From Flavobacterium hibernum (lineage in GTDB: Bacteria; Bacteroidota; Bacteroidia; Flavobacteriales; Flavobacteriaceae), in NCBI RefSeq assembly GCF_000832125.1, contig NZ_JPRK01000002.1:1-64000 (forward strand): DNA of 64,000 nt, written 5' to 3'. The notes below the pieces were generated by a model. It made no database searches and was not told where the DNA came from. It saw only the letters and a program-made list of their open reading frames with translations. Position numbers and translations under genes: made by a program. Numbering within the stretch: position 1 is the stretch's first letter; each line of letters begins with the position of its first letter. Of the stretch, positions 1-8,042 are shown one piece after another.

Positions 1-11
1 TAACAACGACC

Positions 12-120
12 TTAAGGTGGTTATTGCGGCGGGGCTCACCTCTTCCCATCCCGAACAGAGTAGTTAAGCCCGCCTGCGCAGATGGTACTGCAGTTATGTG
101 GGAGAGTATGTCGTCGCCTT
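12..120 (+). rRNA. rrf: 5S ribosomal RNA
   Basis: The segment reads as a bacterial 5S rRNA: the loop-B/helix III core CCCGAACAGAGTAGTTAAGCC lies at 51-71 and the 3' part carries the usual TGGTACTGC and GGGAGAGTA blocks. The 5' end (AAGGTGG) can pair with the 3' end (GTCGTCGCCTT) to close helix I. An intrinsic terminator follows at once, so this is the last gene of an rRNA operon whose 23S and 16S genes lie to the left of the window. Ends are estimated from helix I and may be off by a few bases. Confidence 0.93.
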
Positions 121-126
121 TCTTTT

Positions 127-160
127 CAAAAACCCTATCCAATCGGATAGGGTTTTTTTG
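127..160 (+). terminator. rRNA operon terminator
   Basis: A 12-bp stem (129-140 with 145-156) with a 4-nt loop is followed by a T run. It sits 8 bases after the 5S rRNA and ends the rRNA operon. Confidence 0.9.
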
Positions 161-682
161 TTTTTATAGGGTTGGAAAAACTGCAACGTTTAATTTCTTC
201 AATGATTTCTATAAAGGTGTATCTGTAAAACATATAGGTACATAAAATGATTAGATAATCTGAATAGGAAGAAATTCATATTACTTTAGTCTATAAATTA
301 AGATCTAATAGCTTTAATACTAAAAGAAATATTAAAGCATTGATTCTATTGTCAAAATAGTTTAAGAGGTAATTATACTTAATAGAGGTGATATTGTATA
401 ATATATTAATGTTTTCTAAACTTGACAACTCTATGTTTCTACGCAAGATGGGCTCAATCGTAAGAGAGTACCTAACACTATAAATAGGCAAAATTGATTA
501 ATGATATTTTGCCTTAAAATGCAGGATCTTGAATAAGTTATTAGCTGTAGAAATGTTTAGGTGTCAATTTGATTAATAATATGCTTTGGCAATAGTTTCT
601 TTCTGACGTTAGAAATGTATTATGATTCTTTGATGGTTACATTTTCTCTATTCTTACTATGAAAACCTTAAGTTAGAGATAT
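161..682. other. AT-rich intergenic region
   Basis: No gene, tRNA or clear repeat is visible between the rRNA terminator and the terminator of the cupin operon. The one short minus-strand reading frame (291-491) has a low-complexity, Ile/Asn/Leu-rich translation without signal peptide or domain and is treated as chance. Confidence 0.6.
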
Positions 683-715
683 AAAAAAAGGTACTCGATT
701 ATCGGAGCACCTTTT
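683..715 (-). terminator. Terminator of porin-Dabb-cupin operon
   Basis: Read on the minus strand, a 10-bp stem (705-714 with 687-696, one G-U pair) with an 8-nt loop is followed by a run of T (complement of A683-689). It lies about 18 bases past the stop of the cupin gene, as expected for the end of this operon. Confidence 0.85.
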
Positions 716-732
716 GATAAAGAAAAGTATGT

Positions 733-1206
733 TTATTTTGATTCAGGCTGAAAAAGATCATCTGAATTTTCGGTAATTGGAATATATAAGCGTTCCCAAA
801 CATCACTATCAACCATATCCCAGCTGTGGCCTTTACCTTTTAGATCTTCTGCAAGTAATACTACACCAGGTTCTATGATAAAGGTACTACCGTCTGAGAC
901 TTTAAATTTAATTTTACCTTTTACTGTTATTACATATTGTTTTCTTGGTGCTGGATGTGCATTCTTTTCCCATTCTTCAGTCTTGTTACTGTACCAAAAA
1001 GAAGCTGTATTCATGTGTTTTAATGATGGTATTGTACCTTTTTCGAAGTAGCACGAACCATCGGGTTTGTTTACAAGACGGTAGGCAGGGATTTCAGAAG
1101 CTTCTTCCATAGATTTTACGGAAACGCTTTTGTGGTTTTGTGCATAATTGCTGTTTGCTGTCATAATAACCGCTGTTAGGATAAATCCTCTTAGTAAATT
1201 TTTCAT
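733..1206 (-). CDS. Secreted cupin-domain protein
   Basis: A 157-residue protein with an N-terminal signal peptide (cleavage near NYAQ, residue 22) and a single small cupin barrel at about residues 85-145. The core is KQYVITVKGKIKFKVSDGST followed by an FIIEPGVVLLAEDLKGKGH segment, the usual two-strand pattern with a glycine turn and a late histidine. Metal-binding residues are sparse, so catalysis is uncertain; it may be a ligand-binding cupin. It is the last gene of a three-gene operon with a porin and a Dabb protein, 28 bases after the Dabb gene. The substrate cannot be told from sequence. Confidence 0.75.
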   Translation of the reverse strand: MKNLLRGFILTAVIMTANSNYAQNHKSVSVKSMEEASEIPAYRLVNKPDGSCYFEKGTIPSLKHMNTASFWYSNKTEEWEKNAHPAPRKQYVITVKGKIKFKVSDGSTFIIEPGVVLLAEDLKGKGHSWDMVDSDVWERLYIPITENSDDLFQPESK

Positions 1207-1234
1207 TTGTTATTGATTTTAAAAGTAATAATTT

Positions 1235-1660
1235 TTATTGATTGTATATAGAGTCGTGAACCATCATTTTATTAAAAAATGGTTTGTATTTTGCAACTAA
1301 AGCAAGATGTTCGTCTAGCTTTCCGTAAGTTTCCAGATCCTCGAGAGAATCAAATTCCATAGATGCATTGTATGTAAAAGAATTGTCCATAACGGGCCTT
1401 GGACTTGAGTTAGCTGGTCCGCCATAACGAACATTTTTCACGTACGGAAGTTTTTTAAGCCCTTCAAAAAAGTTTTGAAAATCTTTTACCTGATTAGGTG
1501 TAAGTTCTGGTTTAAGCCAAAATAGGAGGTAATGAAAATAAACTGTTTTGGGTTTAGTTTCTGTCTCTGTTTCATTTTTAGTATTTGCTAACACATTTTC
1601 TCCGGTTAACGCAAGTGCTCCTGCACTCGCTGATGCGATAATAAAATTTCTTCTTTCCAT
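1235..1660 (-). CDS. Dabb (stress-responsive A/B barrel) domain protein
   Basis: A 141-residue protein. Residues 1-25 (MERRNFIIASASAGALALTG) form an export signal with a twin-Arg-like start (ERRNFI). Residues about 40-138 fit the Dabb ferredoxin-like barrel: VYFHYLLFWLKPELT, a central FFEGLKKLPYVKNVRYGG, and the closing DLETYGKLDEHLALVAKYKPFF with the typical Tyr and His. Dabb proteins are dimeric and some act in ring-cleavage or polyketide cyclisation. Exported versions with a porin and a cupin are seen in Bacteroidota but their job is not settled. The spacing of 10 bases from the upstream porin indicates one transcript. Confidence 0.8.
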   Translation of the reverse strand: MERRNFIIASASAGALALTGENVLANTKNETETETKPKTVYFHYLLFWLKPELTPNQVKDFQNFFEGLKKLPYVKNVRYGGPANSSPRPVMDNSFTYNASMEFDSLEDLETYGKLDEHLALVAKYKPFFNKMMVHDSIYNQ

Positions 1661-1670
1661 ATGTAAAGTT

Positions 1671-2999
1671 TTAATTAAAGTCGATTCTGTATTTCAGAAC
1701 AAACTGCCATTTTCGGTCTGATACATCGGCTTGACCGATATTGTTTAATTTATAGATTGGACGGTTTTGTGCATCAACAGTCAACCTTGACGACATACCG
1801 TTCATTAATAAAGATACACCAGCATCATAAGTCAATGCTTTATCGTGAAGTCCGTCAAGATCTGACAACATCACACTTGCTGCAGGTTGTAATTGTAGAT
1901 TGTTTTTATCTCTATTAAAGTAAGGTAGTGTACCGCCAATTTGAACGTAATAAGTATTACCAGTTCCAATTACTGGCGAATTATTACCGGCACCGTTTAG
2001 ACTACTTGTGGCTGTATTTACGCCACTTGCTGGATTACTCACTCCGGAATAGCGTACATAGTTTGGACCATAATTATTATTCATTGCCATGGCATAAGCA
2101 CTAAAAGAAGTACCTCGGTCTTTGTTTATTGGTGTATCGTAGAAAATATCAACTGCAAAGCTTTTTTCGTCATCATTGATGGTAGTTTTCGTTTCGTCTA
2201 AATGCCACAATGCATTGTGCATATATTCAAATCCTGCACCTAATGCTAGAACTTTCTTTTTCCCGCTGTATGTTCCAGAGTGAAACGGAGAAGAATTGTT
2301 TTCAGATTCAAAGAATTCATATTTAAAATAACCTGAGTAATCTTTGTTAGGGCTCGTTTTACTAAAAGTGGCAAGGTTATACTGTGGATCTGCACTGACA
2401 TTTGTATACGGATCAGCAATAACCAGACGATAATCAAGTTTGCCAATTTGTCCTTTTGCGTAAATACTTAACTCTCTAACGGTTTCGTCTGATATACCGG
2501 CATTTCCTGTGGCATAAGATGGTAAATCGTATAATAAAGTATTTAATGGTCCTGTAGTAAATCTTGATAAACCTCTCCATGTAGATCGTCCAGCACCAGC
2601 AGCAATTACATCATTAAATTTATATTCTGCATAAGCATCTAAAAGTTCAAATGTTGGAGATGTTTTAGAAGCTACATTAACGTTGGTTAAACCACCTTGT
2701 AATACAAATGTAAACTTCTCAGTAGGCTGATAAGCCATTTTTACACGTACTCTTCGTAATGACAAGTCAGAAATACTATTTACTTGCTCACCATTTACTA
2801 AGCTTCCGGGATTAAGTTCTAAGTAGCGCGCCCAAATTTCGGTATAACCGCTAAAAGATATAGAGCGAGTTTTTTCATCGTTTAAATAATGTGTAAGTGT
2901 TGGGTTTCCAAAATCGTTCTTTTTTTGAGCATTTATTGTATTTATGAATCCTGCTAAGAGAGAAAGACATAATCCAATCTTTAAATAATTTGTTTTCAT
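1671..2999 (-). CDS. Outer-membrane porin (OprO/OprP-like)
   Basis: A 442-residue protein with a signal peptide ending near INAQ (residue 25). Alternating hydrophobic/polar strands run throughout, rich in Tyr, Asn and Gly, and an FSGYTEIWARYLELNPG start leads into RRVRVKMAYQPTEKFTFVLQGGL, the pattern of phosphate-selective-type porins. The chain ends in a strand (KWQFVLKYRIDFN). It is the first gene of a minus-strand operon with the Dabb and cupin proteins, and is divergent from a two-component system that may control it. The solute is unknown; the OprP-like label concerns fold, not phosphate specificity. Confidence 0.75.
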   Translation of the reverse strand: MKTNYLKIGLCLSLLAGFINTINAQKKNDFGNPTLTHYLNDEKTRSISFSGYTEIWARYLELNPGSLVNGEQVNSISDLSLRRVRVKMAYQPTEKFTFVLQGGLTNVNVASKTSPTFELLDAYAEYKFNDVIAAGAGRSTWRGLSRFTTGPLNTLLYDLPSYATGNAGISDETVRELSIYAKGQIGKLDYRLVIADPYTNVSADPQYNLATFSKTSPNKDYSGYFKYEFFESENNSSPFHSGTYSGKKKVLALGAGFEYMHNALWHLDETKTTINDDEKSFAVDIFYDTPINKDRGTSFSAYAMAMNNNYGPNYVRYSGVSNPASGVNTATSSLNGAGNNSPVIGTGNTYYVQIGGTLPYFNRDKNNLQLQPAASVMLSDLDGLHDKALTYDAGVSLLMNGMSSRLTVDAQNRPIYKLNNIGQADVSDRKWQFVLKYRIDFN

Positions 3000-3026
3000 G
3001 TATAGTTAAAATTTACATTCTGTTTG

Positions 3027-3040
3027 GTAGTGATCACTAC
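3027..3040. promoter_or_regulatory. 14-bp perfect palindrome, candidate operator
   Basis: GTAGTGATCACTAC is a perfect palindrome 28 bases upstream of the porin start codon. Its position and symmetry suit a dimeric regulator. Which protein binds it cannot be read from the sequence. Confidence 0.35.
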
Positions 3041-3074
3041 TTGTTTTTGACAGGACAAAGTTAGATTCAGGATA

Positions 3075-3127
3075 GTCTTAGAGTTATTAGAAAAGTATTA
3101 GAAAGACTATAGAATGTTATTAGAAAA
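3075..3127. promoter_or_regulatory. Phased direct repeats, candidate response-regulator boxes
   Basis: The word TTAGA occurs in the same orientation at 3078, 3087, 3098 and 3120. The last three sit in a longer consensus GT(T)ATTAGAAA, with 11 and 22 bases between them, i.e. whole helical turns. OmpR-family regulators bind tandem half-sites with this phasing. The array lies between the porin operon and the adjacent OmpR-type regulator. Confidence 0.4.
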
Positions 3128-3226
3128 CTTTTGTTTTTGTTTTTAAATAATTGATATTCAGATAATTTGTAAGATGTGCGAATTGCGGTATACACAGAGG
3201 CTTTTTAGAAAGACAAATTATTGTCG

Positions 3227-3234
3227 TAAATTTG
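3227..3234 (+). promoter_or_regulatory. Flavobacterial -7 box (TAnnTTTG)
   Basis: TAAATTTG matches the Bacteroidota -7 consensus TAnnTTTG and lies 27 bases before the response-regulator start codon. A good -33 TTG is not evident at the usual spacing, so the call is tentative. Confidence 0.4.
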
Positions 3235-3261
3235 AATTGAATTTAAAATCGAAGTATACAG

Positions 3262-3951
3262 ATGAAGATGTTGATAGTTGAAGATAACAGTCGTGTTTCT
3301 GCATTACTGAAGCGCGGATTGGAAAGTCAGGGATATCAAGTGTATATTTCAGAAGAAGCAGAAGAGGGACTTATACTTTTGGAGAAAATTGACTTTGATT
3401 TAATTATCACAGATATTATGTTAACAGGAATGGATGGAATTACCTTCTGTAAAAAAATTCGCCATTCGGGAAAAAAGATCCCAATTATTATGCTCACAGC
3501 ATTGGGAACTATAGACGAAAAAATTGAAGGTTTTGATGCTGGTGCGGATGATTATCTCGTAAAACCTTTTGAAATCAGGGAACTTTACGCAAGAGTTAAG
3601 GCTTTGCTACAGCGTAAAAGTGATACAGTTAGTACAGCAGATGAAAGTGCGCAAATTGTTTATGGCAACCTTGTTATGGATAAAAGAACTAAGGTGATCT
3701 ACAGAGAAGGATTAGCAATTAATCTGACTCCAAAAGAATTTAATTTATTGCATTTTATGATGCAGAATCCCGAAAGACTTCTTACTCGAGATGAGATTGC
3801 CGATAATGTTTGGGGAAATAATTTTGATACCGGAACCAATTATATTGACGTTTATATCGCTTATTTAAGAAAAAAAATTGATAAAGGTTTTGAACAGAAA
3901 CTAATTCATACTAAAGTAGGTATGGGTTTTATTTTAAGCAGTAAAATATGA
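3262..3951 (+). CDS. OmpR-family response regulator
   Basis: A 229-residue two-component regulator. The receiver domain covers about 1-120, with acidic pocket E7/D8, phosphoacceptor D51 in LIITDIMLTGMDG and the conserved Lys in DYLVKPFE. A winged-helix DNA-binding domain follows at about 130-227 (LTPKEFNLLHFMMQNPERLLTRDEIADNVWG, then YIDVYIAYLRKKID and VGMGFIL). It overlaps the downstream kinase gene by 4 bases (ATGA), so the two are translated together and form a cognate pair. It resembles CusR/RprY-type regulators, but the signal is unknown. The divergent porin operon and the phased repeats upstream are the obvious candidate targets. Confidence 0.92.
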   Translation: MKMLIVEDNSRVSALLKRGLESQGYQVYISEEAEEGLILLEKIDFDLIITDIMLTGMDGITFCKKIRHSGKKIPIIMLTALGTIDEKIEGFDAGADDYLVKPFEIRELYARVKALLQRKSDTVSTADESAQIVYGNLVMDKRTKVIYREGLAINLTPKEFNLLHFMMQNPERLLTRDEIADNVWGNNFDTGTNYIDVYIAYLRKKIDKGFEQKLIHTKVGMGFILSSKI

Positions 3952-5309
3952 AATTAGTAACTAGAACTGCTCTTGCTTATGCTATTTTAACCGCTTTTAT
4001 TCTTTTTGTTTTTGCATACAGCGTATATTTTGTTTCTGAAAAAAACAGGAAAGATGAATTTTTTGATCGTCTTGATTATAAAATAACTTGGCGCGCTGAG
4101 TTTATATTCGATGCTCAGATTAATAAAGACTTGATTAAATTTCTTCATACTAAAAATAAGAAAGTCCTTAATGAAGCTGATATTAGTGTTTATGATAGTA
4201 ATTTTAATCTTTATTTTTCAGATAATATGCCACCACTAGGCAGTAAAAAAATATTACAGTCTATAAAAAAGAATCGAACATTAAATTGGGTAGATGATAA
4301 ATACCAATACCGAGGCATTGTTTATACCGATAATAACAGAGCTTTTTATATTGTAGGAAGAGCAGTAGACGTAACGGGATTAAATCATATTAATGCTTTT
4401 AAAGAAAATGTAATGTATGTTTATTTTATCTCAATTATCTTAATCTTTATTATTGGTTTTGGGTTTTCTTATTACACATTAAAACCACTTAAGGATATTA
4501 TCTTTCAAATCAGAGATATATCCGAACATAATCTAAATAAACGCATTGTAGTGCCAAAAGCTAAAGACGAACTTTACGAGCTTACGCAAACTTTCAACGC
4601 TACTTTTAACAGATTAGAAAAATCATTTAATAATCATAGAAATTTTGTAACCACTATTTCACATGAATTCCGTACGCCACTTTCTATATTAATTGCTGAA
4701 ATTGAACTTGGTAAAGAATTAAATCAAACGATTGACGATTATAAAGTATCATTAGATAACGCCTTAGAAGAGGCAAATCATGTTTCGCAGCTTTCGACTG
4801 CACTTCTTGACTTTGCACGTGCTAATTATGATATTTCGCAAATAAAAATGTCAAACATTCGAATAGATGAAGTTCTTGTTGATGCCAAATTAAATTTACT
4901 AAATAAGAAAGATGTAAAATATAAAATTGCAATAAGCTACAGAGATTTAGACGATACTGATGCTAATTTTTATAATTATCTTGGAAACCCGTACTTATTA
5001 CAGATCGCTTTTTCGAATATTATGGAAAACGCCTGTAAATATTCTAACGATCATTCTTGCATTGTCGATATAAATGCAGCATCAGATAAGATCGTATTAA
5101 CTTTTTCAGACAACGGAATTGGTATTCCTGAAGAAGATTTAGAGCAGATTTATAATTTATTTTATAGAGGAAAAAACAAAAATTATGAAAATGGTTATGG
5201 CGTTGGATTGTCTATTGTTAAACAAATTATTAGCCTGCATAACGGTACAATTCAAGTTCGTTCAATTGTTGATAAAGGAACCGTCTTTACAATTACACTT
5301 CCATTGTAA
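3948..5309 (+). CDS. Membrane sensor histidine kinase
   Basis: A 453-residue kinase. A transmembrane helix at about 8-29, a periplasmic sensing region of about 125 residues and a second helix at about 156-177 are followed by a HAMP-like linker. The dimerisation/phosphoacceptor region has H239 in ISHEFRTPLSI. The ATPase domain has the N box (NIMENACKYS), G1 (FSDNGIGIPEEDL) and G2 (NGYGVGLSIV). All catalytic boxes are intact. Its start codon overlaps the regulator's stop codon. The periplasmic part has no recognisable sensor domain, so the stimulus is unknown. Confidence 0.92.
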   Translation: MKLVTRTALAYAILTAFILFVFAYSVYFVSEKNRKDEFFDRLDYKITWRAEFIFDAQINKDLIKFLHTKNKKVLNEADISVYDSNFNLYFSDNMPPLGSKKILQSIKKNRTLNWVDDKYQYRGIVYTDNNRAFYIVGRAVDVTGLNHINAFKENVMYVYFISIILIFIIGFGFSYYTLKPLKDIIFQIRDISEHNLNKRIVVPKAKDELYELTQTFNATFNRLEKSFNNHRNFVTTISHEFRTPLSILIAEIELGKELNQTIDDYKVSLDNALEEANHVSQLSTALLDFARANYDISQIKMSNIRIDEVLVDAKLNLLNKKDVKYKIAISYRDLDDTDANFYNYLGNPYLLQIAFSNIMENACKYSNDHSCIVDINAASDKIVLTFSDNGIGIPEEDLEQIYNLFYRGKNKNYENGYGVGLSIVKQIISLHNGTIQVRSIVDKGTVFTITLPL

Positions 5310-5333
5310 TTTAAATAAGTGATTTTAAATTAC
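5306..5333. terminator. Hairpin shared by convergent genes
   Basis: A perfect 10-bp inverted repeat (GTAATTTAAA / TTTAAATTAC) covers the stop codons of the convergent kinase and HxlR genes. It is AT-rich, so it would be a weak bidirectional terminator. Confidence 0.45.
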
Positions 5334-5665
5334 TCCAAATTTGTTTGCCATTTGGCGAGATTTACAAGAATATCTTTTAGAGATTTTCCTTTTTCTGTTA
5401 AAGTATAAAACATGAAATTTTCTCTTTTTTGTTTCGCAATCAAAGAATCTTCCGTGAGTTGCTTTAGCTGAAGTGCCAAAATACGGTCACTTATGGCAGG
5501 TACAATTTGTTTGAAATCAGAAAAAGTTCGGGAATTATGTTCCAATAAACTAAAAAGGAGCGATAATTTCCAACGCCCCGAAATGAGCATTAGTGTTTTA
5601 GAAGCATTACAAAAATCCGTAAGAGTTTGTTGGTTTTCAAAGTTTGTAGAGCTTTCTTTTCGCAT
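5330..5665 (-). CDS. HxlR-family transcriptional regulator
   Basis: A 111-residue winged-helix protein. The HxlR signature is clear: CNASKTLMLISGRWKLSLLFSLLEHNSRTFSDFKQIVPAISDRILALQLKQLTEDSLI, then the wing (REN--FMFYTLTEKGKSL). The Cys at about residue 20 sits where redox-sensing HxlR members carry theirs, as an inference. I start at the ATG at 5665 (MRKESSTN); the frame also extends to a TTG at 5674. The divergent VOC protein begins 69 bases away, and HxlR regulators commonly control such a neighbour, often in response to aldehydes or electrophiles. Confidence 0.85.
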   Translation of the reverse strand: MRKESSTNFENQQTLTDFCNASKTLMLISGRWKLSLLFSLLEHNSRTFSDFKQIVPAISDRILALQLKQLTEDSLIAKQKRENFMFYTLTEKGKSLKDILVNLAKWQTNLE

Positions 5666-5709
5666 GACTAACAATTTTGTAAGCAGTCCCTTTCTGAGAC
5701 TTTAGGAAT

Positions 5710-5717
5710 TATATTTG
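5710..5717 (+). promoter_or_regulatory. -7 box (TAnnTTTG) of the VOC gene
   Basis: TATATTTG matches the Bacteroidota -7 consensus. Transcription would begin near 5722-5724, which leaves a very short leader and favours the ATG at 5735 over that at 5729. Confidence 0.45.
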
Positions 5718-5734
5718 TTTCAAATTTAATGATA

Positions 5735-6181
5735 ATGAATAACAACATAAAAGGATTTCATCATTTTGCAGTTAAAGCTCAGAATGTCGATGAAACAATA
5801 GAATTTTACCGCACTCTTAATTTCGAAATTGCGCACAGCTGGAGCCTACCACAGTTTAATTTGGAAAAATGCATTATGATGAAAAATAAAGCATTTGACT
5901 GTTATATTGAAATCTGTGACAATAATGCCGATTTTCCAACTCAGGGACGTAAACGAATACCAGGAGATCCATATATAGAAAATGCGCTATTGCATATTTG
6001 TTTTACTGTTGAAGATGCCGAAAAGGCTTTTAACGAAGCCGTAAAAAATGGAGCCAAACCTTTATCAGTAAAAGAAACATTGGAACTTGAAAACCTTGGA
6101 AAAAAAGTAAAAGTGAGCAACAGTTTGGTTTACGGGCTTAACGGAGAGGTAATTGAATTTCTTGAAACAGTTTCTTTTTAA
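5735..6181 (+). CDS. VOC/glyoxalase-superfamily protein
   Basis: A 148-residue protein with two beta-alpha-beta-beta-beta modules of the vicinal oxygen chelate fold. The first runs from GFHHFAVKAQNVDETIEFYRTLNFEI to CYIEICDN. The second runs from LLHICFTVEDAEKAFNEAVKNGAKP to GLNGEVIEFLE. The first-strand His, the Glu of IEIC, the His of LLHICF and the last Glu occupy metal-ligand positions. It may be a glyoxalase-like lyase, a dioxygenase or a resistance protein; the substrate is not evident. The divergent HxlR gene suggests induction by a reactive small molecule. I chose the second in-frame ATG because of the promoter position. Confidence 0.8.
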   Translation: MNNNIKGFHHFAVKAQNVDETIEFYRTLNFEIAHSWSLPQFNLEKCIMMKNKAFDCYIEICDNNADFPTQGRKRIPGDPYIENALLHICFTVEDAEKAFNEAVKNGAKPLSVKETLELENLGKKVKVSNSLVYGLNGEVIEFLETVSF

Positions 6182-6219
6182 TGAAAGCTTGAAGCTTTTT
6201 ATCATCGAAAAAAAACTAG

Positions 6220-6256
6220 ACCCTTCAAAATCATTTTAATTTTGGAGGGTTTTTTA
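6220..6256 (+). terminator. Terminator of the VOC gene
   Basis: A 12-bp stem (6220-6231 with 6239-6250, one G-U pair) and a 7-nt loop are followed by six T. A second small hairpin (AAAGCTT/AAGCTTT near 6184-6198) sits between it and the stop codon. Confidence 0.88.
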
Positions 6257-6370
6257 ATTAGAGAAACATCATATTATTTTAAAGTTTTTTTTGATGCAAT
6301 TTCTTTTGAGCCGCGATTTTTAAAAATGAAATTAAAGTGAAAGTTTTAAAGTACGTGTTGATTCATTTCT

Positions 6371-6378
6371 TAGATTTG
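6371..6378 (+). promoter_or_regulatory. -7 box (TAnnTTTG) of the hydrolase gene
   Basis: TAGATTTG fits TAnnTTTG and lies 25 bases before the start codon at 6404. No TTG is well placed at -33. Confidence 0.4.
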
Positions 6379-6403
6379 TATAACCCACAAAAACTTTTTT
6401 ATC

Positions 6404-7372
6404 ATGCCAGTAATTGAAGAATCAGAATATAATTTTCCTCCGATTATTCATCGCAACAGGCATGTTTCGACTATTTATGCTGCGTTGTTTAAAAAGTTTG
6501 ACGCACCTGGATATACAAGAGAAAAACAGGAATTAAGTGACGGAGATTTTATCAATATCGATTTCATTGTAAACGACCCAAAAAAAGCAGTTATTTTATG
6601 TCATGGTTTAGAAGGAGATTCCCGTAGAACGTATAATAATAGTTGCGCAGCTTATTTTCAACAAGAAGGTTTTTCAGTTTTTGCATGGAACAACCGTACC
6701 TGTGGAGGAGAAATGAACCGTTTGCCAAGACTTTATCATCACGGTGCAGTTGACGATTTGAATGAAGTAGTTCAGTTTGTTTTAAAGAAAGGATTTGAAG
6801 AAGTTTATCTTATTGGATATTCAATGGGAGGTGTTCAGCTGCTAAATTATTTAGGATGGACCAAAATCGATGAGCGTTTAAAAGCTGCTGTCTCGATTTC
6901 GACACCAACTCATATCGCAACAAGTGCAGCAGTCCTTAAACAAGGTTTTAACCGTGTTTATTTAAAGAATTTTACAATAGATATTAAAAAAAAGCTGAAA
7001 TATAAAGCAGCGCAGTTTCCTGATTTTATAAACAGCGATCAAATTGATAAAATCACTTCTTTTGACGAAGTCGATCATTATTTTACGGCACCTTTGCACG
7101 GTTTCGCGAGCCGAGACGACTATTATCAACGCGTTTCTCCAGAATTTTCTCTTAAAAATATTACCACTCCCGTTTTAATTATTAATTCTCTTGATGATCC
7201 TTTTTTGGGAGAAAGATGTTATCCGCGAGCAATAGCCCAAGAAAGTGAATATGTATATCTGGAGACACCAAAATATGGAGGACATTGCGCTTTTCCTTTG
7301 CGAAATTCAGAGTTTTCTTATGCAGAAAAAAGAGCTTATGAGTTTTTTAAATCTTGCAAAGCACTTGCATAA
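6404..7372 (+). CDS. YheT-like alpha/beta hydrolase
   Basis: A 322-residue hydrolase of the YheT/ABHD1-3 group. The N-terminal PPIIHRNRHVSTIYAALFKK is the group's hallmark. The oxyanion-hole segment is VILCHGLEGDS; the nucleophile is S140 in LIGYSMGGVQ; the acid is in VLIINSLDDPF; the catalytic His is in YGGHCAFP near the C-terminus. No signal peptide or membrane segment is seen, so it is cytoplasmic. The biochemical substrate of this group in bacteria is poorly known (short-chain esters in vitro for some relatives). It appears monocistronic, convergent with the sigma factor gene to its right. Confidence 0.88.
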   Translation: MPVIEESEYNFPPIIHRNRHVSTIYAALFKKFDAPGYTREKQELSDGDFINIDFIVNDPKKAVILCHGLEGDSRRTYNNSCAAYFQQEGFSVFAWNNRTCGGEMNRLPRLYHHGAVDDLNEVVQFVLKKGFEEVYLIGYSMGGVQLLNYLGWTKIDERLKAAVSISTPTHIATSAAVLKQGFNRVYLKNFTIDIKKKLKYKAAQFPDFINSDQIDKITSFDEVDHYFTAPLHGFASRDDYYQRVSPEFSLKNITTPVLIINSLDDPFLGERCYPRAIAQESEYVYLETPKYGGHCAFPLRNSEFSYAEKRAYEFFKSCKALA

Positions 7373-7397
7373 TACTTCTTGAGTATTGTAAATTATT

Positions 7398-8003
7398 CTA
7401 AAGATTTAATCGTAAACTTTTCTTTTTTGAGAATAATAAAAACAGGAAATTTTTTATTTTATCGTCAAGCGAAGAGCGTAAAATAGAAAACGCTTTTGTT
7501 ATTTGAGCTTCTACAGTTTTTATAGAAACGTCTAGATGTTCTGCAATTTCAATGTTAGTTAAACCTTCTTTTTTACTTAAAATAAAAACTTCTTTACATT
7601 TTGGAGGTAAGTTTTGTATTTCTTTATCTACTACATTTATAACACGTTGCAAAGATTCTGAATCATCTTCTAGAACAATCGAATTTAAGGCATCGTAATA
7701 CGATTTTTCTAATGAAAATAGTGATTGATTTTTTCGGTACAAGTCAATAAACTCATTGTAAACTAATTTGTAAAGAAAGCTTTTAATAGCGTGATTTGTT
7801 TTTAAGCGAGTACGTTGTTCCCATACTTTTATAAATACATTTTGTACAATATCCTCGGCACTATAAATATTCTTTACCAAACTGTTAGCATAAACGCAAA
7901 GTTTATGATGATACGTATCGATCAAATAATTGTACGCTTTCTCGTCTCCATTTTTTAGAGATTCAATTAGGATATCGTTATCGTTATAATCTTCGCTTTT
8001 CAT
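7398..8003 (-). CDS. ECF sigma factor, FecI-like (locus 1)
   Basis: A 201-residue sigma-70 factor of the Bacteroidota ECF group. Region 2 covers about 20-90 (AYNYLIDTYHHKLCVYANSLVKNIYSAEDIVQNVFIKVWEQR). Region 4 covers about 130-185 (LPPKCKEVFILSKKEGLTNIEIAEHLDVSIKTVEAQITKAF), with the helix-turn-helix intact. A positively charged tail follows. It is divergent from a FecR anti-sigma gene which leads a SusC/SusD operon, the classic cell-surface-signalling layout. It should direct transcription of that operon when the receptor is occupied. Here it is divergent from fecR, while in locus 2 it is codirectional. Confidence 0.93.
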   Translation of the reverse strand: MKSEDYNDNDILIESLKNGDEKAYNYLIDTYHHKLCVYANSLVKNIYSAEDIVQNVFIKVWEQRTRLKTNHAIKSFLYKLVYNEFIDLYRKNQSLFSLEKSYYDALNSIVLEDDSESLQRVINVVDKEIQNLPPKCKEVFILSKKEGLTNIEIAEHLDVSIKTVEAQITKAFSILRSSLDDKIKNFLFLLFSKKKSLRLNL

Positions 8004-8008
8004 TGAAA

Positions 8009-8042
8009 CAAATATATAAATTTATAATTTTTAGGATTCAAA
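8009..8042 (-). promoter_or_regulatory. Promoter of sigma factor gene
   Basis: On the minus strand TTTG (8042-8039), a 22-base gap and TATATTTG (8016-8009) match the flavobacterial housekeeping form TTG-N17-23-TAnnTTTG. The -7 box ends only 5 bases before the annotated ATG, so the transcript would be almost leaderless or a later start would be used. Confidence 0.4.

Noticed and set aside
24..245. 73-residue plus-strand open frame
   Set aside because: It lies over the 5S rRNA and its terminator and has no protein-like features.
291..491. 66-residue minus-strand open frame
   Set aside because: Low-complexity translation, no signal peptide or domain, no promoter box; chance frame in AT-rich DNA.
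3008..3015. TAAATTTT on the minus strand as -7 box of the porin operon
   Set aside because: It misses the final G of TAnnTTTG and no TTG is found at the right spacing upstream.
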